From assembly GCA_903813345.2 (NCBI GenBank), contig CAIIXF020000007.1, positions 28,755,564-28,819,563 of the forward strand: a stretch of 64,000 nt of DNA, written 5' to 3'. Every line of letters begins with the position of its first letter. Position 1 is the stretch's first letter. The DNA is from Owenia fusiformis. Its lineage: Eukaryota; Annelida; Polychaeta; Sabellida; Oweniidae. Below the pieces are notes generated by a model that was given only the letters and a program-made list of their open reading frames with translations, was not told where the DNA came from and ran no database searches. Below are positions 13,569-25,735 of the stretch, piece by piece. Made by a program: the position numbers and the translations under genes.

Positions 13569-14212
13569 CAGGGTGTCCCGAAAGTATGGGGCCCCCCCTA
13601 GGCAGACATATACCAGTGCCGTCATAGTATGTGTCATATATCATTTTAAAGCTTATCCAAAGTTACATTGATTCACCAAGTATCATGATTGAACTCTCAA
13701 ATGTGAAAAAATTACAGACATTTCAAAATTTAGTGTTTGGTCAAAATTAAGTTCAATTTTACACCAAATCAATAGTCAATGTGTTCTCCTGGGCCATCTT
13801 AGCAGCAGCAATTCTTTTTGGGTCGGATGGGTATTGAGTTGGAAAAAGAGAACGGTGAGGGTAGAAACTCTAAGGAAACTCTTCTAAAGTGCCTTAACAG
13901 GTTTTAAGAGGGTTATAAAATTCCACACCCCTATTTGGAAGGGCTTTTAAGGTCATATTTGAAAATAATTGCTGCTGTTAACATGGCCAAGGGGGGACTC
14001 ATTGACTAGTAATGTGGTGAAAATTTTAACTTTATTTTGACAAAACACTAACTTTTGAAATAACTGTAACTTTTTCCTATTTGGGAGTTAAACCATGATA
14101 CTTGGCAAATCAATGTAACTTTGGATAAGCTTTAAAATGATATATGACACATACTATGAGGACACTGGAATATGTCTGCCTAGGGGGGGCCCCATACTTT
14201 CGGGACACCCTG
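13569..14212. mobile_element. Foldback element with TA target duplication
   Basis: A 644-bp insertion whose two arms are inverted copies of each other for roughly 250 bp. Both ends read CAGGGTGTCCCGAAAGTATG inward. It is flanked by TA (13567-13568 and 14213-14214). The empty site is visible in copy 4 (GCTACTATATGTAATTTAC near 36796). The TA target suggests a Tc1/mariner-type non-autonomous element. No ORF. Confidence 0.9.
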
Positions 14213-15455
14213 TATATGTAATTTACAATTACAACTGATAAAAACTCTTTAACGTTATCATTTTTTAACTAAAGAAGTACTGAGTATTGGTGGATTATGT
14301 CAAAGATCATCTGTTTACATATGAAATATCTCATGTTCAGTTTCAACTCCATGACGCACTTATTTTATATAAGTTTTTTTATTCAGGCCTTTGTCTTTTT
14401 CCAATCTGTATTTAACCTTACCCTGTTCTCAGCTTTTTTCAACCAAGATGAAAACAATTTAATTCGCTTCCCATTGAATTCCTTTAACATTTAGAAGGAC
14501 TCGTTTCCAAAGAATCTTAGCCAAGGAAACATGTCAAGTTCAGCGCCTGGTCCTGCTGGTGCAATTCTTTTACCAGTCTCTACCATAAAGTGTACTGAAG
14601 AGAAGTCTTCTGAGTTTTCGCCAATGCGTTCTCCCACCAGCTTAAATTAAAAATAAAATGTAAATAAAACACTTCAGGCTTGCTCTATTGAACATAATGC
14701 ATGTGCATGCATTCTTTCCCATTTTTTATTTATTTTGGTCATTGTGCTTTCTTTTGAACTACTTATGTATGCGTTTAACAAATCGATAAATTAGGGTGTC
14801 CTAGACATGCCATTGCTTGTCATTGAAGACTTTGATTATTGCAACTTAGCATTTTAAAGTATAAGTATAAATTTGGTAGTTTGAGGGATAAGTTGCATGC
14901 AGTTATTGCAGTAGTTGAATATCTGACAGTCTGATCTAACATTATTTTCAGCGCAATTTGTTGAGTCAGCAATAACCCAGAGAAAAATATTTAAGCACTT
15001 TTAATATAAGTTCGGATTCATTACAAAACATACCGAAGGTGGTGACTAATGTGTGGTAGAACTTACCAAACTAGACATGATATTTGCTATACATTTTTCC
15101 ACAGCTTCCCGGGGGTCAAATGGAGTCTCACCATTACTTTCGAATCTCATAATACAGTCTTGGATTTCATCAGATGACAGAATAGCAATTCTGTCCATGC
15201 CATCTCCAAATTGCTTTAAACCTCGATGAGCCATTTTTCGAACTTTTTTCCAACCTTGTGATAAATCTCTGAACACAATGTTTTTGTCACCTCCAGGAAT
15301 TATAAAGTTGATCCTCCATGAATTTGGTCGTCCTGCAAAATCCTCTGATAATAGGGCTTCTTTTACGACATCATTTTCATTCAACACTACAATTTCTTCA
15401 TTAAATATTTGAATTTTAAAAACATCGCCATATACTTCAAATACACTATATATGT

Positions 15456-17130
15456 TTGAATATCTGTACACAAGTGCCGAAAATTCTTTTTGACTTTTTG
15501 CAGGTCACTGAAAGGTCAAACTTGGAATTAAAGGTCAATATGAACTCATGTCAAAATATGAATTTGACAAAACAGATTGGCTCAGTGTTATACTTTGCCA
15601 TTACCATTTTTATGTCACCAACACAAATAGTGACTTTTTGTGGATGGTATTTGGCAGTCCGTGATCAGCAGTCGGCGTTCAGTGTCTGCAACAAATGGCA
15701 GGTGGTGACATTTTGCATGTTAACGCCTTGTTATAATACTGTGCTGGTCCTGAAAATGTCCAAGGTGATGAAACTAGACAACAGCAACGCCCAAGTGTAG
15801 CAAATCCCACCGAACAGCAATGACTGGCATTTTTACAAACGAAATATAAAGCAAATATCGTAAAATAACACACATTAGAAAGGTCACCATTTCCAAAATG
15901 GTTGCTCACTTAGCCAAGTTGTCATCAGAAAAAGTAATATGTTTTTAAATAGGCGCATATGAAAAAATTAAAAATCGCACACAGTACATGTAAATGTTTT
16001 TTTAAAATGGCCATGCTTATGCGTATTCACATATCAATTATGAACAAAATCGCTCTATTACTTTTTGAGTTACAGTAAAAATGTAAAAGTGTTATCAGAC
16101 AATGTGCCATGCTTAAAGTATTCACATATCAAATATGAACACAATCGCTCCACTGTTTTTTGAAATACAGTAAAAAACGTAAAAATTGTAAATGGCCGCC
16201 TACTGCCCAAATTGTCATTAGACAGTGTGCCATGCTTATTAGTATTCACCATCAAATATGGACAAAATCACTCAACTACTTTTTGAGTAACAGTAAAAAA
16301 TGTTAAATAACACACGTAAAATGGCCATTTTGGAGCCAACTACCCAAAATGTCATTAGACATTGTGCCATTATTATAGTATTCACATACCAAATATGAAC
16401 AAAATCGCTCCACTACTTTTCAAGTTACAGGAAAAATCGTAAAATGACGTGCAAAGGCAGCCATTTTTCAAGATGGCTGCATTGTATTTCTTATATATTT
16501 ACATTTCTAGCTTAATAAATGTCCTATATGACATATTGCGATTACAGTTTTATATACAGTACCTAAATTATTGTAAAATCGGCACTAAAATGACTGTCAT
16601 TTTTAACGAGCGGCCATTTTGAAAATCGGCTTTCAAGCAGAACTTGTACTTCCATAGGGCACATGTGTACACAATATGAACAAAATCAGGCGAATGGTAT
16701 TCAAGGTTTTAGTTCCTCGCTTTTGATGCAAAAACACTACTCTGTTTAATATCAATGATACAATAACACCAATGAGCTGATGCAAGATGCAAAAACACTA
16801 CTCTGTTTATTATCAAATGAATGATACAATAACACCAATGAGCTGATGCAAAAACGCCAATATAATGTATTAATGAATTACATTAGAAACATATATTCAT
16901 GTACATGTGTGGTGTATGAATGAAACGCATAATTCAGTGGTTGAGAAACATGTACTGTTGGCCAAATAATTGTTTATATGTCCAATAATGCCCGATATGA
17001 GGACATGTTTGCTTAGCAAAACATGTTAACGTAATACACTTGCTATTCTGAGTTTAAGCAAAGCTGGAGTAAATACATGTGGATAACCAAATATTGAAAG
17101 TGTCCTTATGAATATATGAGACATGCCATT
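15456..17130. repeat. P450-2/P450-3 spacer of duplicated flank and dispersed repeats
   Basis: Copy of the 8440-9463 block without the hAT insertion, then the P450 3' flank. A short local duplication (GATGCAAAAACACTACTCTG) occurs at about 16735-16860. The ORF at 15456-15800 is the counterpart of the spurious one at 8447 and carries no domain. Confidence 0.65.
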
Positions 17131-17145
17131 ATATTATGTACATCT

Positions 17146-20100
17146 TCATTTTCTCTCCTTGACAACAATGTTGAATGGCCCAGGTAGATTTGTTATTCCG
17201 TGAACAAACTTGGTTGGGTCTGGATCTGGTGGGTTGTTCTTGTCTTCGGGGAGAATGTCCAGTTTTTGTAGGAGACTGGTGACAAACAGGAACATTCTCA
17301 CTTTGGCCATTGCTTCTCCTAAACACTCTCGTTTACCAATTCCAAATGGTAGAAATCTAAAAAAGCACAAGGGCAACATTTGAAAAACAACCCAGTCCTT
17401 TACAGACCACATCCTCCGAAAACAGACTATGTTCATGTACGTTGGAAGATGATCAACCATAGGAGATATGTAAATGCAATTGAGAATACAAAGGACAGAA
17501 ATCAAATATGAATATTAAATATATAAGATTACAAATGATCAATATCCATACCCACTGGTAGATCTGAAAGGGGAGCATTATGGAGATCAGTACTGTCAAC
17601 CCCCAAAGATTTTCTCGCGGGACAGATTTTTTAGACCCAGTGCCCAAAATTCGCGGGATTTTGCGGGACATCTACTAAATTCGCGGGATTTCGCGGGACA
17701 TTTAAGGGATTTGCGTGATTGCGCTTATAGGCCAATTTTTTTTATCAAATTCGCGGGATTTCGCGGGACCATTCGAGGGACAAACACCCTAATTGCGGGA
17801 CAGTTAACAGGTTTACCAGCAAAAACTTCATAGAGGGACAGATTTTCTAGAAAAAGTGCCCTAAATTTGCGGGATTTCGCGGGACATCCACCTAAATTTG
17901 CAGGATGTCCCGGGACATTTAAGGGATTTGCGTGATTTGGACTAATGTAAAAGCGTGTAAAAGTACTTGAATCAAACTTTCAGATACTGATTAATCAAAT
18001 ATAATGCACCGTTACATTGTAACTTAAATAAACGTCAATATAATTTCACAAAATACGCATAGAAATATTATTAAACTTTTTGTAATTTATCAAAAACAAA
18101 AACCATGCTTGAGGTGTGAGTATCGTAATCTAAAACGAAATTCAAAAAATTGGAACAATACTTTGCACTTCTCTGCTTCTGGCGTCGTGACCAACTACTA
18201 CCATACTGTAGGCATGGGCTTTCAATTGAAAGCCCATGATATAGGGGTTCGATTAATCTACATCATATTATAGGGAATGAGGTTACTTTTCTAGATAGGG
18301 TTTGTAGAAAAAAACGGGTACCGGTCAGTAAATCCTCCATGCTGGGTTCAAACTTTTTTTTTTTTTATTCCTTCATTCTTATTTATGTACATGTAAATAT
18401 AAATATGTACATGTAAATGTAATGCAATTAATAATATAAATAAAATTTACATAGACAAACTTGGTACCCAAAAAACGAAATATACGAATATACAACATAA
18501 TTAGATCATTAGAAAACGTGTAAGATTTGTTTTGAATTTACAAAAATGTAACTTCCTTCAAAATTGAGCTAGAAGCTTCAAATAAAAAGCATTTTAAGCC
18601 TCTTTTCTTCCTCTATCATCATGGTCATATTTCCATTGGTAATGAAGGGGGAGGGGGTGCGATCGCACCATCACACCCTCTCCTGCCTACCCCAAGATAT
18701 TGTAAGACGATTTGAATAACAAGACAAATCAATTTTACTCTATTTTCAATGAGTTCGTATGTTGGTACGTGAACATAACCAATGAAAATATGGTCATGAC
18801 GATAGAGGAAGAAAAGAGCCTTAAAATATGCTTTTTATTTGAAGCTTCTAGCTCAATTTTGAAAGATGTTACATACATTTTTGTAAATTCAAAACAAATC
18901 TTACACGTTTTCTGATAATCTTATTATGTTATACTCGTATATTCGTATTTTTCATTTTTTGGGTACCCATTTTTTGACCGGGTACCGGGTACCAAGTTTG
19001 AACCCAGCATGGAGGATTTACTACCCGGTACCCGGTTTTTTCTACAAACCCTTTCTAGATATCAGCGTCCATTTATTGTAACTCGCGTTTGCTAACATTT
19101 GCTCAGTTCTGAGATGAAGGCCACACGGATAGTAAAAAGGCCAACGTTGGAACTATTTGTGACCTACATCCCTATTGTCGTAATTAAAATGAAAGTTGAA
19201 CCCTTCCTCTTTATTTTGATACCAAACAACAGCATGCTAGGTACTTGAAATTAGGTAAACTTTACTCCTCAAAAGTGCAAAAACTTAGCTTCTTATATAA
19301 GATAAGATAATCACCATATAGGGGATTGCAACAATTTCGGAAATTCGCGGAGGTCGAAAGCCACATTTGCGGGACTTCGCGGGACATTGCGGGACACGCG
19401 AATTAGCCTAATTTTGATCGAATTCGCGGGATAATCCCGCCATTCGCGGGACACTTGACAGCTCTGGGAGATCCACCCCTACCCAAGAATGGGCCCAGAA
19501 AGTTTTTCAGCCCTAAAACTTAAGTTTATAGGGCCTCATTAGTGGGCCTTTTCGGGCATTACATAGCCTTTTTAGGGCTTATTTTTTTAATTTTAAGCCA
19601 AATTATAAAAATGAGCCTTATATTTAAAAAATTTCCGCCACATACCTATACGTCAATTACATCTCAAGGCAATACAATACAATATGGGTATTACATTGTA
19701 CAGCTTCTTGAGACATTTTGTCTCCAAAATGAGCCTTGGGCTACACAAATCAAATTGCAATTAGGCCTATCAAACTTTTATTCCAAATTGGGGTTTGCAT
19801 GGTCTTATAATAACAGAACTGAAATGTTACTTCATAGACATTGTACTGTTGTATGCTGTATCACTTACGATTTTCGTTCATGTGCTGAAAGAGATTTACC
19901 ATTGTCATCCAAGAATCGTTCTACTTTGAACTCGTATGGCTCATTAAAATACGTCTCATCGTGGTGTAATGCCCAAAGATTCATCCAAACCTTGCAAACA
20001 AACGACAACAGTAATATTTCTTTTGACTTTTACAAGACATTTCCAATTGAAAAATAAACTAATTACCAACTTATTACCAACTAATTTAAAACTAATTATC

Positions 20101-23100
20101 AACAATTCTGCAGGCAATTGGAATTAAAGTTAAGCGTTAATTAAATCAATGATAATTATGGCCTAATTATCAGTTGCAAGTTCAACGTAAATTAACTTAC
20201 AATAATGCTGATTTATGATTTTTAGTTGATAATTAAGATATGAAAATGTTTGAGGGTGATAGTAAGTGGTAAATTAAAACTTTTTTGTTCTGAAGTAGAT
20301 TTTTGGTTGATATTTAACATATAGGATGATTTATAATGTTAATTAGTCGTAAATTAGGCCCATGATTTAGAAATACAAACCCCTTACATTTAATTTCAAG
20401 ATGGTGGAAAAAGAAAACATGTTGGAGATATTTCTCTTAAAAAATTGAGAATTACAACTTAAATGGTGTTTATACGTTATTATAAGGGTATGTAGAACAT
20501 GAGTACAATGTATGTTAAATCTTATACACTATTCTGTCTAAAATGTTTATGAATTTGAAAATCTTTTTGAATCAGATCATATGATATTAATCCTAGAATG
20601 CAATTTAGGTACTAACATGGGTTACCTATATTTCACAAGTAATCCAAATGTGCTCTTCTAAATAATGATTGTTAGATCAAAGACATTTCAAAACATATTT
20701 TTGATTATATCTGTTACGGCCTTATTAAGTAACATTATAGTCTAATGTTTGTGTTCTGATTTTAGTTGTTGATGGCAATAATGATGTTTTCACATGCTTT
20801 TCATGAATCTTAAAAATTTGCAAAATAGAATAGCTTTGAAAAGAGTGAAATTTCAATAGTTCAAGTTCAATGTTGTCTGTTCTGAAAGATCCTAATTAAG
20901 ATGAATACTCCGTCACAAAATAGTTCAAGATGAAGCAAAAATCTCCGTGTGAAGGGAAGCAAAAAAGAAGCGAGTCATTTTTGAGAAGTCACAAATCAGA
21001 CTTAAACCTACCTTTCAACTAATTATCAATAGTAAGTTAGGTGATAATTAGAGATTAACTTACATCAAACTTACGACTAACTTTCAACTAGCTCAATATT
21101 GATGGTAGTTAATCGTTAATTAAGTTGCAAGTAAGTTGGGTGATAATTACTCAGATGCGAGTAGGTAGTTACCAGTTTCGCCACCAGGTGGCTGATTCGG
21201 GGGAATTAACATGGCAGGGTATTACAAAATTTCCTTAAACTTGAATATGCATCAGTTTTAGTGGTTCACTTTTCATATTACCTTTATGTATCTGATAGTT
21301 ATACAAATTAAAATATGTCCAGTAAAAGAAAATATTATCTGTCCAACACAAGAAAAGATATTTCATTTTTTGTGGTTTTACAACATGGGGTCTATGGGAA
21401 ATCTCCCCGACCTAGAAGTCACAAGTTGTTAAACTCTTTTCAAAACCACATTTCTAAATGTAATTTTTCATGTAGATTCCAAATATGACATCAGTTTGAC
21501 TGAATTGTGAATTTTTAATGACGTAAATCAAGATTATTTCTAGATCTACTTTTTCAATTGGGTTTGGCCACAGATTTTTGACAGCGGTACACGCCATCAG
21601 AAACAGACTCGAAATATCGTTAACTTAATAGTATCTGTAGACATTTTATGATTTTACATTTTGCAATTCTCTTACCATCGTTCCACGTGGTACTTTGTAA
21701 CCACCCACACTGGTGTCACATAAAGTTTTATGGGGGAGAGACAATGTTGTAGTCGTGCTGTAGCGAAGAATTTCCAAAACTGCAGCTTCTGAATAAGGCA
21801 TGTTATGCCTATCTGCGAAAGTTGGTAGTCGCCCATCTCCAATGACATCATCAATTTCAGCTTGTATTTTCTTCTGGACATCAGGTTTGTTGACCAAAAT
21901 CAACAGAAATGCTTTCAAAGTTGTTGATGTTGTCACGATTCCTATTCAAATAATACAAACACAATTATCAGTATTCCATTTCACAGAATCACATACATAC
22001 ATAAAATTCGCATATTGGGGTATTGTGACAAATAGACATTTCAACTTTGCTCCTGATTTTGTCAAATTTCATTTGGTGGCCATGATCTTTTAAATGCAGA
22101 TAAATCAAAAACAAATTGATATATAATTAATAAGAAAATGACAGTTTGAAAGTGTGACAAAGAGGCTGACAGATACAGGTGAAGTATCCAAAATGACTCG
22201 TGGTTTGATAAAATATGACTTGTTACTCAGTTTACCAGCTATAAGAATGTCTTGCATAGCTCCAAAGACCTCATCCTTTGTGAGGTCCCCTTGTTCATAG
22301 TGTTGTTGCAGCACTTCACATACACCCAAAGACTCCTCACTGTGTAAGCTCAACTGATATAAAATGACAAATGACATTATAAACAGTACATTTTTCAGTA
22401 GATATTTATACTGAAATATATACAGTGCTTAATTTTCAGTACAAAATATAAAATAAAAGATAAATAGCAGACTTGCCAACCTAAAATGAAAATTTTTCGG
22501 GAGATTTAAAAAAAAATTGCGGTACTTTTACGGGAGTTTTTTTACAAATCCGGTAGTTTTTGCGGGAGTTTTTTGAAAAAAAGCGGGAGTTTTTACGGGA
22601 GATTTAAAAAAAAAAGGTAGTTTTTACGGGAGATTTAAAAAAAACGGGAGTTTTTGCGGTAAATTTTGAAAAAAACGGGAGTTTTTACGGGAGATTTTGA
22701 AAAAACGGGAGTTTTTACGGGAGATATTTAAAAAAAGGTATTTTTCGCGCTAAATTTTAAAAAACGTGACTTTTTTACGGAAGATTTCAGAAAAACGGGA
22801 GTTTTTGCGGTAGGTTCTGAAAAAACGGGGGTTTTTACGGTAGGCTTTGAAAAAACGGGGGTTTTTGCGGTAGATTTTTTTTAAAAACGGGAGTTTTTAC
22901 GGTAGATTTCGGAAAAAACGGGAGTTTTTACGGTAGATTTCGGAAAAAACGGGAGTTTTTACGGTAGATTTCGGAAAAAACGGGAGTTTTTACGGTAGAT
23001 TTCTGATAAAACTGGTGTTTTTACGGTAGATTTTGGAAAACGGGAGTTTTTACGGCAGATTTTTGAAAAAACTGTAGTTTTTACTTTAGATTTTGAAAAA

Positions 23101-25735
23101 ACGGGAGTTTTTCCGGTAGATTTTGAAAGAACGGGAGTTTTTACGGTAGATTTCGGAAAAAACGTGAGTTCTTACTGTAGGTTTCTGAAAAAACGGGTGT
23201 TTTTACGGTAGATTTTGAAAAAACGTGAGTTTTTACGGTATATTTCTGAAAAAACGGGAGTTTTTAGGGTATATTTCTGAAAAAACGGGAGTTTTTACGG
23301 CATCTTTTGAAAGTTTTTACTTTACTTTTATAATCTGCGTGAGGTTCCATTTTTAGGTTCGGTTTTTCGCGCATGAGCATTAAATCCAGCGATTTAATTG
23401 GTTGATATTATTATGACGCATGCGCAGTTAATAAATTAATTAGAACTTATAATCTAAGATAAATGTCACTTACGTTCATTATTTCACAGCAGTCCCTACC
23501 CATAATGCGCCTTATATTGCGGGAATATTTTGTTTAGCGCCATATAAAAACAAAATCTATTCTCCCGACAGAAGTATGACAGAATATGAACTGGCCCCCG
23601 TTTGTGGACATTTGGTGTGCAAACTTATACCGAACTGATCGCAGAAAAGCAATTTGAATCATGGGAATGAAGTTCTTTTAAGTTATTTATGAAAGTATCG
23701 ATAGTGAACCATGGGAGCCAATCCTTCTTGGAGTAAAAGAAAGAAGCATGCCTGCAATAATCAAGGTCACAAATTTGTCAAATTCTTTTTAAATACGGTA
23801 GATTTCGAAAGCAAAAAACGGAGATTTTACGGGAGTTATACCAAGAATATGGGAGATTTTACGGGAGTTATACCAGAAAACGGGAGATTTTACGGGAGTT
23901 ATACCAAGAATACGGGAGATTTTACGGGAGTTATACCAGAATACGGGAGATTTTACGGGAGATTTCAGCAAAAATACGGGAGATTTTACGGCCATATTTT
24001 AAAAAAAATTACGGGAGATTTTAGTAGAAATACGGTACGGGAGTTTGCGGTAGTTTTTACGGGAGAAAACGGTACGGGAGTTTGGTATTTTTTACGGAAA
24101 AACAAAAAATTTACGGGAGATTCCCGTAAAAAAACGGGAGGTTGGCAAGTCTGAATAGGTAAGTTGAACAAACAAAGGTCCAAAATGTTGCCATTTGTCC
24201 TAGAGGGAAGTGGGTAATAATTGGAAAAAAGTTTAGCTCAATAATTTTAAATATACAACTTTTAAATAGGCCGGCTGACTACCTCTCTAATGGAACTGTG
24301 ACCTGAGGGCAAATCGGACTCTGACCCTCTCTTTTGTTCAGCCACTATATGTTATTTTCAATAAAAACTGATAAAAACTCTTCAACATTTATATTTTTTA
24401 ACTTAACAAGTATCCTAGTATTAGTGTGTTATTAGGTCATGTCAAAGATCATCTGTTTACATATGAAATATCTCATGCACAGTCTCAACTCCATGATACA
24501 CTTATTTTACATTAATTTTATTATTCGGGCCTTTGTCTTTTTCCAATCTAAATTCAACCTTACCCTGTTCTTAGCTTTTTTCAACCAAGATGAAAACAAT
24601 TTATTTTTCTTCACATTATATTCCTTTAACATTTTGAAGGACTCGTTTCCAAAGAATCTTAGCCAAGGAAACATGTCAAGCTCAGCGCCTGGTCCTGCTG
24701 GTGCAATTCTTTTACCAGTCTTTACCATAAAATGTACTGAAGAGAAGTCTTCTGAGTTTTCGCCAATGCGTTCGCCCACCAGCTTAAATTAAAATGTAAA
24801 GAACAGAATTCAGGCTTGCTCTATTGAACAAAATGCATGAGTATGCATTCTTTCCTAATTTTTTTATTTTGATCATTGTGGTTTCTTTTGAGCTACACAT
24901 GTATGAGGTTAACAAATCGATTAATTGGGGTGTCCTAGATATGCCATTGTTTGGCTTTGAAGACTTTGATTATTGCAACTTAGCATTTTAAAGTATAAGT
25001 TTAAATTGGGAAGTTCGAGGGATAAGTTGCATGCAGTTATTGCAGTAGTTGAATATCTGATCTAACATTATTTTCAGTGCAATCTGTTAACTCAGCAATA
25101 GCCCAGAGAAAAAGATTTTAGCACTTTTAATATAAGTTCGGATTTTATTACAAAATATACTGAAGGTGCAGTGGTGACTAATGTGTGATAGAACTTACCA
25201 AAGTAGACATGATATTTGCTATACATTTTTCCACAGCTTCTCTGGGGTCAAATGGAGTCTCACCATTACTTTTGAATCTCATAATGCAGTCTTGGATCTC
25301 ATCAGATGACAGAATAGTAATTCTGTCCATGCCATCTCCAAATTGCTTTAAACCTCGATGGGCAATTTTTCGAACTTTTTTCCAACCTTGTGATAAATCT
25401 CGGAATGTGATGCTTTTGTCACCTCCAGGAGTTAAAAAGTTGATCCTCCATAAATATGGTCGTCCTGCAAAATCCTCTGATAATAGGGCTTCTCTTACGA
25501 CATCATTTTCATTCAACACTACTATTTCTTCATTGAATATTTGAATTTTAAAAACACCGCCATATTTCTTACTCCATCTGTGCAACTGGACATATGGAGT
25601 TTGTGAACCAAGTTCAAACGCATTACCAAAAATGGGCACTCCTTTTGGGCCTGGAATATCCAATCCTTTCAAAACCTTCTTCTGTATAATCCACAATAAA
25701 ATGAGAGAAAATACGAAAAGAATCAATGGCAGCAT
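17146..25735 (-). CDS. CYP17-like cytochrome P450, copy 3 (intact)
   Basis: Exons in order: 25735-25199 (537 nt), 24782-24564, 22353-22236, 21941-21676, 19990-19869 and 17356-17146; they join in frame to 490 codons. Membrane anchor at residues 1-17 (MLPLILFVFSLILLW), hinge IPGPKGVP, I-helix AGIVTT at about 291-296, ExxR as EILR at 348-351, PERF-like VERF near 403-406, heme loop FGIGKRECLG with the thiolate Cys at 432, and tail VVKERK. Expected role: NADPH-P450 reductase-dependent monooxygenation at the ER. The IPHK, INLWALHH-like and FLPFG blocks resemble vertebrate CYP17 (steroid 17-hydroxylase) most, but the substrate is unknown. Three introns are swollen by transposons (17588-19466, 20042-21563, 22468-24153), giving an 8.6-kb gene against 3.7 kb for copy 4. 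Splicing across them is inferred. Confidence 0.9.
17588..19466. mobile_element. Inverted-repeat element in P450-3 intron 5
   Basis: An 1879-bp insertion flanked by GGAGAT on both sides (17582-17587 and 19467-19472). Its ends read CAGTACTGTCAA and CAGAGCTGTCAA inward. The interior is full of TTCGCGGGA(C/T) motifs. The homologous position in copies 2 and 4 has no insertion. Superfamily uncertain. It hosts a second element at 18297-19052. Confidence 0.8.
18297..19052. mobile_element. Nested foldback element with 8-bp target duplication
   Basis: A 756-bp near-palindrome; both ends read AGGGTTTGTAGAAAAAA inward and the arms match over most of their length (for example GGTACC-rich ends and AGCTAGAAGCTTCAAATAAA). 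The flanking duplication TTCTAGAT lies at 18289-18296 and 19053-19060. The 8-bp duplication suggests a hAT-type MITE. The 67-codon frame at 18712-18915 lies within one arm and is not a gene. Confidence 0.85.
20042..21563. mobile_element. Inverted-repeat element in P450-3 intron 4
   Basis: Extra sequence relative to copies 2 and 4, bounded by CCAATTGAAAAA and TTTTTCAATTGG. The interior has repeated TAATTATCAACTAA-like motifs in both orientations. The right part (about 21230-21550) recurs in opposite orientation at 48240-48620. No ORF with a domain. Target duplication unclear, so the boundaries are good to a few bases only. Confidence 0.7.
22468..24153. mobile_element. Element with TIR CAGACTTGCCAACCT and 5-bp duplication (copy A)
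   Basis: A 1686-bp insertion in P450-3 intron 2, flanked by AATAG (22463-22467 and 24154-24158); the empty site reads GATAAATAGGTAAG in copy 1. Terminal inverted repeats of 15 bp. Both sides of the interior are imperfect tandem arrays of about 30 bp (CGGGAGTTTTTACGGTAGAT onward). The middle (about 23300-23810) is unique sequence shared with the copy at 28348-29932 in inverse orientation. Superfamily not assigned. Confidence 0.85.
23711..23815 (+). other. Conserved short reading frame inside the 5-bp-duplication element
   Basis: A frame starting MGANPSWSKRKK and continuing NNQGHKFVKF, then NTVDFESKK, just before the minisatellite part. The other element copy keeps the same peptide on the opposite strand (28796-28690) with few changes. 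The frame then runs on into the repeats, which is not informative. It could be the captured 5' exon of a host gene, since GTAGAT follows at the repeat junction. Function unknown. Confidence 0.35.

Larger units (their letters stand above)
11274..15432 (-). pseudogene. CYP17-like cytochrome P450, copy 2, decayed
   Basis: Remaining exons in order: partial exon 1 (about 15432-15067), 14640-14422, 13296-13179, 12674-12409, 12227-12106 and 11484-11274. The first about 60 codons (membrane anchor and IPGPKG hinge) are missing: the sequence jumps from the GCCATA at the equivalent of KKYGD straight into the 5'-flank motif TACTTCAAAT. Exon 2 has TAA at 14491-14493 where the others have AAA (ESF-K-ML). 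In exon 4 the invariant ExxR motif reads EILC (CGC to TGC). The heme loop FGIGKRECLG is still perfect. The copy is otherwise nearly identical to copy 4, including introns, so it comes from a recent block duplication and is a young pseudogene. Intron 2 carries an extra foldback element. Confidence 0.92.

Noticed and set aside
18712-18915. 67-codon frame in P450-3 intron 5
   Set aside because: Inside one arm of a foldback element; the other arm does not preserve it.
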